A stretch of DNA of 64,000 nucleotides, from contig NZ_CP048829.1 in assembly GCF_019355395.1 (NCBI RefSeq), positions 806,001-870,000 of the forward strand, read 5' to 3'. A program made the position numbers and the translations under genes. The notes under the pieces are model-generated. The model saw nothing but the letters and a program-made list of their open reading frames with translations. It was not told where the DNA came from and searched no databases. Below, piece by piece: positions 16,790-25,410 of this stretch (positions are counted from its first letter, which is position 1; each line of letters begins with the position of its first letter). Source of the stretch: Chordicoccus furentiruminis (GTDB taxonomy: Bacteria > Bacillota > Clostridia > Lachnospirales > Lachnospiraceae).

Positions 16790-17668
16790 TCAGTCAGAAT
16801 GTTGTCCAGCCTCCCCGCGCGCACGCTTCCTCCAGGCTGTCGGAGTCATCATGAACCTCTTCTTGAACGCCTTCGAAAAGACCAGCGGATCCTGATAGCC
16901 GGAGGACATCGCGATCGCCTCCACCATGAGATCCGTCGTCTCAAGAAGCTGCTCCGCCCGCGTCAGCCGGAACTCCGTGAGACAGGCCTGCGGCGTCATG
17001 CCCAGTTCCCGCATGAAGAGGGTGTAGAGATAGCTCCGGTTGACCGACACATACGCCGCGATATCCGAGACGCGGAGCGGCAGATAGTAATGGCTCTGGA
17101 TGTATTCGACAGCCGCCCGGACATACGCGTTCCTCCCCTGCCGCTGGGCGGGCGCCGCCTGCTCGATGTCGTCGAACAGGACCGCGAAGAAGCGGTAGAG
17201 CAGGCTCTGGTCGTAGTATTCGTCCGCCTGCGTCCAGCTCCTGTGGTCAGCCATCTCGAGCACGATTGACCGGAGCTCCTCTCCCCGTCCCGTGTGAAAG
17301 GTGCATCTTCCCCCTCCCAGCCCGAGGCCGCGGATCAGACCGGGCGCGTTCTCTCCGTTGAACCCGATCCAGATGTACGACCACGGCTCCTTCGCATCCG
17401 CCTGATAAAACGTGAGCGTCTGGGGCTCGATGAGAAAGCCGTCCCCGGCCGCAAGACGCCAGCTCTCGTCCCCGGCCCGGTAGACGCCGCGGCCGGTGAG
17501 GACCACATGGATCAGGTAGTCGGGGCGCACGCCGGGGCCCCACCCGTGCAGCGGACTGCAGACCTCGGAACCGCAGAACCGCACCTCAAGATCCCGGAAC
17601 CGCTTCCGGTTCGCTCTGTGAAAAACCGCATCCCGGTTCATCGATGCTTCCATATGTCTCTCTCCCAT
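16790..17668 (-). CDS. AraC family transcriptional regulator (second copy in locus)
   Basis: A 292-residue AraC-type activator with a cupin sensor domain (GWGPGVRPDYLIHVVLTGRGVY, GDGFLIEPQTLTFYQADAKEPWSYIWIGFNG) and a C-terminal double helix-turn-helix (RVSDIAAYVSVNRSYLYTLFMRELGMTP, DLMVEAIAMSSGYQDPLVFSKAFKKRFMMTP). It is a diverged paralogue of the other AraC gene here; the shared YQAD...PW.Y.WIGF block suggests both sense a related sugar. Two starts are possible: this ATG after AGGAAGG, or MEASMNRD five codons on after GGGAGAG. It lies directly upstream of the AgaA-type gene and probably controls it. Confidence 0.92.
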   Translation of the reverse strand: MGERHMEASMNRDAVFHRANRKRFRDLEVRFCGSEVCSPLHGWGPGVRPDYLIHVVLTGRGVYRAGDESWRLAAGDGFLIEPQTLTFYQADAKEPWSYIWIGFNGENAPGLIRGLGLGGGRCTFHTGRGEELRSIVLEMADHRSWTQADEYYDQSLLYRFFAVLFDDIEQAAPAQRQGRNAYVRAAVEYIQSHYYLPLRVSDIAAYVSVNRSYLYTLFMRELGMTPQACLTEFRLTRAEQLLETTDLMVEAIAMSSGYQDPLVFSKAFKKRFMMTPTAWRKRARGEAGQHSD

Positions 17669-17686
17669 CCGCTGCCTTCCTGAAAC

Positions 17687-17730
17687 AAGGGCAGAGGCCG
17701 CTCCGGTGTCCCGGAGCGGCCTCTGCCCTT
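17687..17730 (-). terminator. Terminator after the second alpha-galactosidase gene
   Basis: A perfect 20-bp stem with a 4-nt loop. The minus-strand exit is GTTTCAGG and the plus-strand exit is AAAACG, so the T-tract is short. It lies 44 bp after the stop codon and just before the second AraC gene. Confidence 0.7.
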
Positions 17731-17773
17731 AAAACGCCTGCCGCCGATTCGTCCGGCTGATCAGACTATCGTA

Positions 17774-19951
17774 TCACGTCCCGCTCTCAATCTCAAATAC
17801 CCGCGCCATCACCGGCTCCGTGAAGCGTACGGTCAGCTTCTGGCTGCTCTCCGCAAAGTGCAGCTCCGCGTGCCCGGAGAGCGCCTCCGACGGATAGGCA
17901 ATCCGCACCGCCTTCACCCGGCGTCCGCTCCCGCGGAAGGTCCGCGCAAGATCCAGCATAAGATAGTCGCTGCCTGCTCCGCTGTCCGGCGTTCCGCGCC
18001 GCCAGACGGCGAGATAAGCCTTCGTATCCGTATGGATCACCAGCGCGGCCCAGGGATCTGATGTCTTCGCCGTACCGAGCGGCCAGAAGGGAACCGACCT
18101 GCGGATGTCGGCGCGGATGGATTTGTAGAAGGAGATTCCTTCCTTTACCAGCGCGAACCGCTCCGGCGTCAGCTCGGCCAGATGACCGCTCTGATGGATC
18201 CGCGAGAGCATGGCGTTGACCATATTGAAGACCGCTTCCTCGCTCTCGCCATCCCGGAGCGGATAGGACCAGACGGCCGCCTGCTCGCTCGTGCAGCCGG
18301 ACGGCACATTGGCCGCTATAGTCGAATACTGGATGAAGTCCTCCTGATCGCTGGTAGACTGGATGCTGTACCGTGACAGCATCGCGTAATCCATCCGGAG
18401 ACCGCCGCTGGAGCAGTTTTCGATCACCAGATCGGGATATTTGCGGAAGATGCCGTCCAGCCAGGCAAGGTAAGCCCTCTCATGCTGCAGCAGGCCGTCC
18501 CCGAAGCTGTCCGCCTTCACCTCGGTGCCGATCCCCGGTTCGATGTTGTAATCCATCTTGATGTAGCCCACACCGTAGTCGCGGACCACCCGGTCCACCA
18601 CCTCCGTCACATGCTTCACGACCTCCGGGTTCCGGAAATCGAGCTGGTAGCGGCTGCGGTCGTACACCCGCTTCCCGTGCCGGAGGAAGAACCAGTCGTC
18701 CGGCACGCGGCTGGCAAGATCGCAGTGAATTCCCATCACCTCAAGCTCCAGCCAGACGCCCGGCACCATGCCGTGAGCGCGGATCGCGTCCGTCACCTCG
18801 CGGATTCCGCCCGGAAAGCGTTTCCGGCTCTCCTTCCATTCTCCGACTCCGTCCCACCAGGCTCCGTCCGCGTACCAGCCGGCGTCGATCACAAAGTACT
18901 CGCAGCCCGCCTTCGCGGCCGCCTCGATCAGCGGGATCTCCTTCTCCGTCGTCGGATCGCCGAACAGGCAGTTCATATAGTCATTGAAGATCACCGGCAG
19001 CTCCTCGTCGTCCCGGTTCGGACGGCGAATCCGGCGGCGGTAGCGTGTCAGTTCATCCATCGCCTCCGAAAAATCCGCCCCGGATACGCCGACCGCCGCC
19101 GGCACTGATGTGAAGGAATCCCCCGGCCCAAGCCGCTTCGAGAAATGGGACTGGATCTCGGTGGGCCCGCTGACATTCAGGAAAAAGTGGTTCAGCTGCA
19201 TGCCGATCTCCCAGTGCCAGGAGCCGTTGTGCTCGATCTCGAAGAACAGAGACGTGTCCGCCTCGCGGTTTTCAATCAGCGCCATCGGGAGATATTCCTT
19301 CGCGGACCAGTGTCCCGTGTTGGACACCTCCACCATCTTGCTCGTCCTCTTCACGACGTGCGGCTGGTTCTGCGAAAGCCCCAGCTCCTCAAACGTGTAT
19401 GTCTGCCACTGCGCTTCCTTCTGCCATCCGTTGTGAGGGATCGAAAGACGCATCTTCCGGTCGGCGCTGCCGATGCCCTCCCGGTCAAGCCCCAGGTAGG
19501 AGAAGGTTCCGAGATACTCCAGCGTCTGCTCCTCCCCGCCGGCGTTGGTCACGGTGTTGACGAAGCGGGCGACGGACAGACCGTCGTAGAACTGCACCTG
19601 CGTCTCGACCCGGATGCCGGTCACCGGATCGGACTGGCGGATCGCGAGACGGCGGCCGTCGCCGTTCCGGCTCTCCGTCAGACCGTCGAACCGCATGTCC
19701 GCGCCGGGCGCCGTCGCGATATACATACTTCCCTGTCTCTCATAGGGGCGGTTGAGGCCGGCCAGATTGATCTGGGCGAACTGACAGCCCTCGATCAGGG
19801 ACTCACGGTCGTTCTCGCGCTCAAAGCGTTCCCGCGCCGCCTCGTCCCAGGGATTCGGTGATACATGAACCAGACGGATCCGGTCGTCCTCCGTGACGCC
19901 GAAGACCATGTGAAGCCGTCCTTCTTCGTAAGCGTAATACTGTTTCATCAT
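17774..19951 (-). CDS. Alpha-galactosidase, GH36 family (second enzyme)
   Basis: A 725-residue member of GH36 clearly different from the AgaA-type enzyme. The supersandwich N-terminus is followed by the TIM barrel with YFVIDAGWYADGAWWDGVGEW, VPGVWLELEVMG and the nucleophile motif YIKMDYNIEPG (D467). ENCSSGGLRMDY and the acid/base Asp in QSTSDQEDF (D535) are in place. No signal peptide. The start follows AAGGAG five bases upstream. It begins 37 bp after the third galactosidase-like gene and probably shares its transcript. Its substrate may be a different alpha-galactoside from that of the AgaA-type enzyme; sequence cannot decide. Confidence 0.92.
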   Translation of the reverse strand: MMKQYYAYEEGRLHMVFGVTEDDRIRLVHVSPNPWDEAARERFERENDRESLIEGCQFAQINLAGLNRPYERQGSMYIATAPGADMRFDGLTESRNGDGRRLAIRQSDPVTGIRVETQVQFYDGLSVARFVNTVTNAGGEEQTLEYLGTFSYLGLDREGIGSADRKMRLSIPHNGWQKEAQWQTYTFEELGLSQNQPHVVKRTSKMVEVSNTGHWSAKEYLPMALIENREADTSLFFEIEHNGSWHWEIGMQLNHFFLNVSGPTEIQSHFSKRLGPGDSFTSVPAAVGVSGADFSEAMDELTRYRRRIRRPNRDDEELPVIFNDYMNCLFGDPTTEKEIPLIEAAAKAGCEYFVIDAGWYADGAWWDGVGEWKESRKRFPGGIREVTDAIRAHGMVPGVWLELEVMGIHCDLASRVPDDWFFLRHGKRVYDRSRYQLDFRNPEVVKHVTEVVDRVVRDYGVGYIKMDYNIEPGIGTEVKADSFGDGLLQHERAYLAWLDGIFRKYPDLVIENCSSGGLRMDYAMLSRYSIQSTSDQEDFIQYSTIAANVPSGCTSEQAAVWSYPLRDGESEEAVFNMVNAMLSRIHQSGHLAELTPERFALVKEGISFYKSIRADIRRSVPFWPLGTAKTSDPWAALVIHTDTKAYLAVWRRGTPDSGAGSDYLMLDLARTFRGSGRRVKAVRIAYPSEALSGHAELHFAESSQKLTVRFTEPVMARVFEIESGT

Positions 19952-19988
19952 CTTCTCTCCTTGTCTTCCGTGCCGTCCGGACTTCCGC

Positions 19989-21674
19989 TCAGGCGTATGA
20001 ACCCGGCAGCATGCGAAGGATCAGCGGATCTTCCCCGAGGAAAGTCGCGCCGCCTTCATCATACCAGTTATACCGTATCGTTTCTCCGCTGTCATCCCAC
20101 ACTTCGGGGCATGTATTCGTCATCCAGTCGCAGGGTACGGCCGGCCGCTCCGCGTGAGAGATGTCCATCGCGAGAATCCGGCCAAGTTCCTGCTCCTCTT
20201 CTTCCGTCAGCAGGCCGGGGCGAATGGAGAGGAAAAGGGCGCTGCCGGTCCGCGCGATGAGCTCGGCCCACTGCCTCACCTTTCCGAAATCGGCCCGGTC
20301 CGTCAGTCCGGCGCAGTCCGCATCCACGGCATAAAACGTACGGTGCTGTCCAAGCCGGAAGGCGAGAGAATTGACGCCCATATTCCTCGTTCTCTCCCAT
20401 TCCCGGCCGCTCACATCGTCCCCCACGCGGTTGATGTCGAAGAGGCCCGCCCCCAGATGGCCGATCGCGTTGCATCCGATGAGGGACATGCACCGGCCGG
20501 CCGCCGCGTCCCGGATCGTCCGGTACAGCGTCCGGACGACCTCCGCGCCGGTAAGACTCCGGTCATGGAAATGCCAGCTTCCTTCCGTCACCGACGGGCG
20601 CATCTCAAAGCCCCAGCGTCCGAAGACGTCAAAGGTGACAAAGTCATATTTGATCAGCTCGTAGCCCCAGTCCCCGATCCGGCGGACGATGGACGCGATC
20701 TCCCGGCGCACCTCCGGGACGGACGGATCGAGCGCGCCCGTATGCGGCAGCCTCCACTCTTCCGGATAGGGCGTTCTCAGATCATAGAGCGGCCGGATCC
20801 AGAGCCCCGGCCGGGTCCCCAGCGCCTTCATTTTCGCGGCCAGCGCGGCCATATCGGGGAAACGCCCGTTTCCACGGTCCCAGGGCCCGCCGTTGTAGCC
20901 GTCTGTCTCATGGGCCGCCTGCCAGCCGTCGTCGATCACCATGTAAGGAACCGTCCGGCAGTCCTTCGCGATACGCGCGGTCCATTCGGCGTCACGGAGA
21001 ACCGACTCTTCCGTGATGTCCCCGTAGGCATAGTACCAGTTGTTGCTTCCGATCACGGGGCCCGCCGGCAGAAGCGGGTCATCGCACATCGCCCGGCAGA
21101 AGGCCGAGGAGGCTTCCATCGCCGTCATCCCTTCCATCCGGCGCATGACCACCTCCGCCATCGGCAGCGTCCGTCCGCCGAGCCGGACGCCCTCCGTGCC
21201 GCTGCGCACATCAAGATACAGCGTCAGTCCCCGCGGATCCAGCTCCCAGAAGCAGAAAGCCGAGGGCCTCACCCGCACGCCGGCGCCGAAGTAGCGGGAG
21301 GATCCGGCCGTCTCTTCCTCCGCCAGCAGATACCAGGGCATCGGCCGGTTCGCCGACACGCTCCGCCACTCGAGATTTCCGTATCCCCGCTCCCACGCGT
21401 CGCCCAGCACCCGCCTGACGGCGCTCAGATCCGTTTCAAAGCGGAGGATCACCCATCGGACCGGCTCATGGTCCGACTCCAGCCGGATCAGCGTACCGTT
21501 CTCCGTCGTTTCCTCCGTCACACGGATGCCCGGGTTCCGGAAACAGTCCGCTCCCGGCTCTCCGCTCAGCCTCTCCCTGTCCGTGATCACCGTCATCCGA
21601 CTCACCGGCGGTACCTCCATGCGCAGGCCGCTTTCTTTCCCGCTGTACCTTACTTCGTCCTCCTCCTGTCTCAT
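19989..21674 (-). CDS. Alpha-galactosidase-like glycosidase (GH36/GH27 clan)
   Basis: A 561-residue protein with a short beta-domain followed by a TIM barrel: GPVIGSNNWYYAYGDI, PYMVIDDGWQ, RPGLWIRPLYDL, then YELIKYDFVTFD with D344 as the probable nucleophile and INRVGDDVSG with D419 as the likely acid/base. The barrel motifs place it in clan GH-D, but it is shorter and more diverged than the other two enzymes, and the acid/base loop (GDDVSG) differs. The start MRQEEDEVRYSG follows GGGAGGG by six bases; eighteen upstream codons are dropped. It probably heads a two-gene operon with the second GH36 gene. Precise specificity unknown. Confidence 0.8.
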   Translation of the reverse strand: MRQEEDEVRYSGKESGLRMEVPPVSRMTVITDRERLSGEPGADCFRNPGIRVTEETTENGTLIRLESDHEPVRWVILRFETDLSAVRRVLGDAWERGYGNLEWRSVSANRPMPWYLLAEEETAGSSRYFGAGVRVRPSAFCFWELDPRGLTLYLDVRSGTEGVRLGGRTLPMAEVVMRRMEGMTAMEASSAFCRAMCDDPLLPAGPVIGSNNWYYAYGDITEESVLRDAEWTARIAKDCRTVPYMVIDDGWQAAHETDGYNGGPWDRGNGRFPDMAALAAKMKALGTRPGLWIRPLYDLRTPYPEEWRLPHTGALDPSVPEVRREIASIVRRIGDWGYELIKYDFVTFDVFGRWGFEMRPSVTEGSWHFHDRSLTGAEVVRTLYRTIRDAAAGRCMSLIGCNAIGHLGAGLFDINRVGDDVSGREWERTRNMGVNSLAFRLGQHRTFYAVDADCAGLTDRADFGKVRQWAELIARTGSALFLSIRPGLLTEEEEQELGRILAMDISHAERPAVPCDWMTNTCPEVWDDSGETIRYNWYDEGGATFLGEDPLILRMLPGSYA

Positions 21675-21986
21675 CCTGTTCCCTCCCGAACCGCATCTGT
21701 CTGATGATGCAGGCTCCGGCTCCTTCATCAGAGATTCGTGCCTGCTGCATCGTGCTCACTCCTGTTCCGTCGTGCTCTCCGAAGATTTCTTTCCTTTTTC
21801 ATCTTACACGCCGCGCAGCGGCGGCAAAGGCGATGATGTTGGAAAAATCAGTCACGGTGTTAGATCGTCTGTCCAAAGCCGTCCGGCCGATGCTATAATC
21901 GCAGTATCTGACTGACAAACCGCAAAACAGTCCGTGAAGGCGGCATCTTTCGTCCGCCCGTTTCACGGACGGAAACGGAGGCATAC
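21675..21986. other. Divergent intergenic region with TATAAT box and leader hairpin
   Basis: A gap of 312 bp between the third galactosidase gene and the aldo/keto reductase. On the plus strand TATAAT at 21894-21899 lacks a good -35. A hairpin with arms GTCCGTGAA / TTCACGGAC (21930-21938 and 21962-21970) and an inner GGCGG/CCGCC stem sits right before the GGAGG of the reductase gene and could affect translation. A minus-strand promoter for the galactosidase genes must also lie here, but I cannot pick one out. Confidence 0.4.
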
Positions 21987-22979
21987 ATGTATCAGGCTGC
22001 GGATTCACGGTACCAGACCATGCAGTACAGACGCGCGGGCCGGAGCGGGCTGCTCCTCCCCGCGATTTCTCTCGGCTTCTGGCACAATTTCGGAAGCACC
22101 GGCGTCTACGACAACATGCGGCAGATCTGCCGGACTGCATTTGACAACGGCATCACGCACTTCGATCTGGCGAACAATTACGGGCCGGAATACGGAAGCG
22201 CCGAACGGAACTGCGGGCGGATTCTCCGTGACGACCTGATGCCCTACCGCGACGAGCTGATCATCAGCACCAAGGCCGGCTATGACATGTGGGAGGGGCC
22301 CTACGGGAACTGGGGCAGCCGGAAGTATCTGCTGGCCAGTCTTGACCAGAGTCTCCGGCGCCTCGGACTTGATTACGTGGATATCTTCTACCATCACCGG
22401 ATGGATCCGGACACGCCGCTTGAGGAAACCATGGGCGCGCTGGAGCAGGCCGTCACCAGCGGCAAGGCGCTTTACGCAGGTCTTTCAAACTATGACGGGC
22501 CGACGCTGGAAAAGGCGGAGGCGATTCTGCGCGAGCGGCATGTGCCTTTTGTCATCAACCAGAACCGCTACTCCATCTTCGACCGGGGTCCGGAGCGGAA
22601 CGGTCTGCTCGAAACGGCCGCGAGACTCGGAAAAGGCGTCATCACCTTCAGTCCCCTCGCTCAGGGTCTGCTCACGGACCGGTATCTTCACGGGATCCCG
22701 TCCGACAGCCGGATCCGCCGCGACGGCCGCTTCCTGAAGGAGTCCGCTCTGACGCCGGACCGGCTGAACCGGATCCGGGAGCTCAATGATCTCGCCGCCT
22801 CCCGCGGCCAGACGCTGGCGGAGATGGCGCTCGCCTGGCTGCTGGCAAAGGACACGGTCACCAGCGTTCTCGTCGGCGCGTCCCGCCCGTCGCAGCTGCT
22901 GGACGACATCCGCTGCCTGCAGAATACCTCCTTCACGGAAGATGAGCTGGACGCCATTGACCGGATCGCTCTGGGCTGA
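21987..22979 (+). CDS. Aldo/keto reductase, YghZ/Gpr-like
   Basis: A 330-residue NADPH-dependent reductase. The catalytic tetrad is visible as D60 and Y65 in FDLANNYGPEYGSAE, K96 in STKAGYDMW and H136 or H137 in DIFYHHRMD. The long loop WEGPYGNWGSRKYLLASLDQSL resembles AKR14 enzymes such as E. coli YghZ, which reduces L-glyceraldehyde 3-phosphate and methylglyoxal. The C-terminal cofactor segment (VTSVLVGASRPSQL) is intact. GGAGG five bases upstream sets the start. It leads a plus-strand run with the HD hydrolase and phosphopantetheinyl transferase. Confidence 0.92.
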   Translation: MYQAADSRYQTMQYRRAGRSGLLLPAISLGFWHNFGSTGVYDNMRQICRTAFDNGITHFDLANNYGPEYGSAERNCGRILRDDLMPYRDELIISTKAGYDMWEGPYGNWGSRKYLLASLDQSLRRLGLDYVDIFYHHRMDPDTPLEETMGALEQAVTSGKALYAGLSNYDGPTLEKAEAILRERHVPFVINQNRYSIFDRGPERNGLLETAARLGKGVITFSPLAQGLLTDRYLHGIPSDSRIRRDGRFLKESALTPDRLNRIRELNDLAASRGQTLAEMALAWLLAKDTVTSVLVGASRPSQLLDDIRCLQNTSFTEDELDAIDRIALG

Positions 22980-23035
22980 CGCCGCGTATGACTGAAATCA
23001 TCAGAATCTGATCCGCTGATACAGAAAGGACGAAT

Positions 23036-23629
23036 ATGGACAAAAAAAGACTGGACCGACAGCTGAAGTTCATACTGGAAATCGATAAGGAAAAGCAGGT
23101 CTTCCGCCAGACCCATCTGAGCGGTCACGGACGGAGGGAAAATGACGCGGAGCACGCCTGGCATATGGCGGTCGCGGCCTGGCTGCTCAGGGAATATTCC
23201 AACGAACCGGTTGACATCGGCCATGTTGTGCTGATGTGCCTGATCCACGATCTGGTCGAAATCGACGCGGGCGATACGTACGCCTACGACGAGGAAGGCA
23301 AGAAAACGCAGAAGGCCCGGGAGGAGGCGGCGGAAGAACGTCTCTTCTCGATGCTTCCGGAGGATCAGAGCCGGGAGCTGAAGGCTCTTTTCGATGAATT
23401 CGAGGCGTGGGAAACGCCGGAGGCGAAATTCGCCCACGCGATGGACAATCTTCAGCCTCTTCTGCTCAACCACAGCAACGACGGCGGCGACTGGCGCGAG
23501 CACGGCGTGAACCGGACCCAAATCCTCGGACGGCAGTCAAAGACCGCGCTCGGCTCCGAAGACCTGTACCGTGTCACGGAGGAAATCATCCGGACGCATG
23601 TCGAAAAGGGAGACATCATCGACTCATGA
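23036..23629 (+). CDS. HD-domain hydrolase (YfbR/HDDC2-like)
   Basis: A 197-residue soluble metal-dependent phosphohydrolase. HD-domain ligands are H40 in ENDAEHAWHM, H71-D72 in CLIHDLVEIDAGD and a later Asp in FAHAMDNLQPL. The overall pattern is that of small HD enzymes that dephosphorylate deoxynucleoside monophosphates (YfbR/HDDC2). The actual substrate is unproven. AAAGGA precedes the start. Its stop overlaps the start of the next gene by ATGA, so the two are translationally coupled. Confidence 0.88.
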   Translation: MDKKRLDRQLKFILEIDKEKQVFRQTHLSGHGRRENDAEHAWHMAVAAWLLREYSNEPVDIGHVVLMCLIHDLVEIDAGDTYAYDEEGKKTQKAREEAAEERLFSMLPEDQSRELKALFDEFEAWETPEAKFAHAMDNLQPLLLNHSNDGGDWREHGVNRTQILGRQSKTALGSEDLYRVTEEIIRTHVEKGDIIDS

Positions 23630-24429
23630 TCGCCGTCTATCTCACGGATATACACGAGATGCCGGATCCGCTTGATGCGCCGGCGCTCATACGGCCTCTG
23701 ACGGAGGAGCGGAGGGACCGGATCCTGCGGTGCCGCCGGGCGGAAACCCGTCGGCTCGGGTGCGCGGCGGGCCTTCTGCTGGCCGCCGTTCTGCCGGCGT
23801 ACGGTCTGAATCCCGCCTCTCTTCTGAAGGGACCGCAGGGCCGTCCGCTCTCTCCGGGGACTACCGATTTCAACCTGAGTCATTCCGGCGAGGGAACCGT
23901 ACTGGCCGTCTCGGACCATCCCGTCGGATGTGATCTGGAGCGTCTCCGGATCCCGCCGGCTTCCTTTGCGCGCCGTTTCTTCTCCGACGAAGAGCAGCGC
24001 TGGATCTGCGGTCAGTCCGGGATGCGGCAGGCCGAAGCGTTTTTCCGGATCTGGACCGCCAGAGAAAGCTACCTCAAGCTGACCGGCGAAGGACTGACCG
24101 TCCCGCTGCACGCGTTTTCAGCAGTGCCGGGGGCAGCCGGCTTCCGTATCGTACGGGAGAACAAAACGGAGGACTGCCTGATCTGGCAGTCCTCCGTGCT
24201 CATTCCCGATTCCGGTCCGTCTTCCTCAGACGGACCTGCGTCCGTTTCCTCCATCCGCCCGGTCGGAGGAATGTCTTCCTCCCGTTACATCCTGTCCGTG
24301 GCCGGACCCGCAGCCTCTGCGGCGCCCCGAATCCGGCGCATCGGGTTCCGTAATCTGCTCGAACTGATCCGGAAACCGGAGATACAGGAGTCCGTCCTCA
24401 CCCGAGACGAGAGTACAGTCTGGCTTTGA
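23626..24429 (+). CDS. 4'-phosphopantetheinyl transferase, Sfp type
   Basis: Transfers phosphopantetheine from CoA to a carrier-protein serine. The 267-residue protein contains the Sfp signatures FNLSHSGEGTVLAVS, VGCDLERLR (metal ligands D103 and E105) and RIWTARESYLKLTGEGL. The last 90 or so residues are Ser/Pro-rich and poorly conserved. The start ATG overlaps the HD gene stop (ATGA). No polyketide or peptide synthase is in this window, so the partner carrier protein (possibly the fatty-acid ACP) lies elsewhere. The 3' end overlaps the convergent SHOCT gene by 32 bp. Confidence 0.88.
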   Translation: MIAVYLTDIHEMPDPLDAPALIRPLTEERRDRILRCRRAETRRLGCAAGLLLAAVLPAYGLNPASLLKGPQGRPLSPGTTDFNLSHSGEGTVLAVSDHPVGCDLERLRIPPASFARRFFSDEEQRWICGQSGMRQAEAFFRIWTARESYLKLTGEGLTVPLHAFSAVPGAAGFRIVRENKTEDCLIWQSSVLIPDSGPSSSDGPASVSSIRPVGGMSSSRYILSVAGPAASAAPRIRRIGFRNLLELIRKPEIQESVLTRDESTVWL

Positions 24430-25141
24430 TCTGTTCAAATTCCTCCGGCGTCATAATCCCGAGATCCTTCAGATCACGGAGCTTATGCGCGGCGCTGATG
24501 GCCTGCTCCCGGCTCAGCGTCTTCGAAGACAGCGTTCCGGTCTCTCCTTCCGCCTCTTCCGGTTCGCCGTCTTCCGTATCGCCGCTTCCCTCCGGCCCGT
24601 CCGCCGTCTCAAGCGGCTTCTCTTCCGGCGGAATTACCGGCGCCGCATCATACACGGACCTGCGTTCCCGCGATTCCTCCGTTTCACGCTGATCGCGGCT
24701 GATGTAGGGGATTTCGCCGTTTTCCTCCTCCGTTTCCCCTTCCCCGCTCTCGGGGCGCTCGCCGCTGTATCCTTTTCTTTCCTTCCATGAGCCGCGGCGC
24801 TTCTCGGCCTTGGCCAGCGCGGCCCGCTCGATCCGGCGTGACCGTCTGGAATCGGTTATGCTCACGACGATATACCGGAGCAGGCGGAAAACAGCCAGAA
24901 TCACCAGAGCGCCCACGCAGATCCAGAACATCTCGAACTGTCCGCGGAAATAGGAAACCACGCCCCAGACGACAGCCGCCAGCACGAAGAGATCCCGCAG
25001 AACTGTCACCACCCGGTTCGTGAACAGCATGACAATCAGAAAGACAGCCGCGGCAAGAAAGGCGTACAGCCGGTACTGGCCGGTAAACAGCGTCATCAGG
25101 TACTGAGGCACCTGATAGACGGCATTGAGCAATGCGGACAT
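24398..25141 (-). CDS. Membrane protein with C-terminal SHOCT domain
   Basis: A 247-residue protein with three N-terminal membrane helices (about 25-42, 46-65 and 72-93), a basic patch (SRRSRRIERAALAKAEKRR), a long acidic low-complexity linker, and a C-terminal SHOCT motif (AAHKLRDLKDLGIMTPEEFEQIKARL, about 217-243). SHOCT is a short oligomerisation module. Function unknown. The start has a strong GGAGGAAG site. Convergent and overlapping with the phosphopantetheinyl transferase. Confidence 0.8.
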   Translation of the reverse strand: MSALLNAVYQVPQYLMTLFTGQYRLYAFLAAAVFLIVMLFTNRVVTVLRDLFVLAAVVWGVVSYFRGQFEMFWICVGALVILAVFRLLRYIVVSITDSRRSRRIERAALAKAEKRRGSWKERKGYSGERPESGEGETEEENGEIPYISRDQRETEESRERRSVYDAAPVIPPEEKPLETADGPEGSGDTEDGEPEEAEGETGTLSSKTLSREQAISAAHKLRDLKDLGIMTPEEFEQIKARLYSRLG

Positions 25142-25277
25142 ATTGATCTTCCTCCTTCAGTATCGAAAAACGGCAGGCCGGAAAACCCGCCTGTCTGAGA
25201 TATATATACTAGCACAAATCAGGCGAAAAATCCATAGCGATGCGCCGGGTCCGTCCGCGGCGGGTACGGGGAGGCGG

Positions 25278-25318
25278 CGAACGGAGGCTGCTTCCTCCCG
25301 GAAGTCAGCCTCCGTTCG
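25278..25318 (-). terminator. Long hairpin after the secreted-protein gene
   Basis: A 13-bp stem (CGAACGGAGGCTG and complement) continued by an inner CTTCC/GGAAG stem lies about 90 bp behind the secreted-protein stop. No T-tract follows on either strand, so termination is only suggested. The remainder of the 269-bp gap has AT-rich TATATATACT just upstream of the SHOCT gene, a likely -10 region. Confidence 0.45.
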
Positions 25319-25410
25319 TCATGGCAAAGAAGGAGGATTGTTGTATCTGGCGGATTCGTCCGGGCCTGCCGGTCCCCGCTCCGCACGCTGACCCATCACC
25401 CGGATCCGCT

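Noticed and set aside
23407-23625. N-terminal extension of the phosphopantetheinyl transferase
   Set aside because: The extension overlaps the HD gene in another frame; homology starts at the ATGA overlap.
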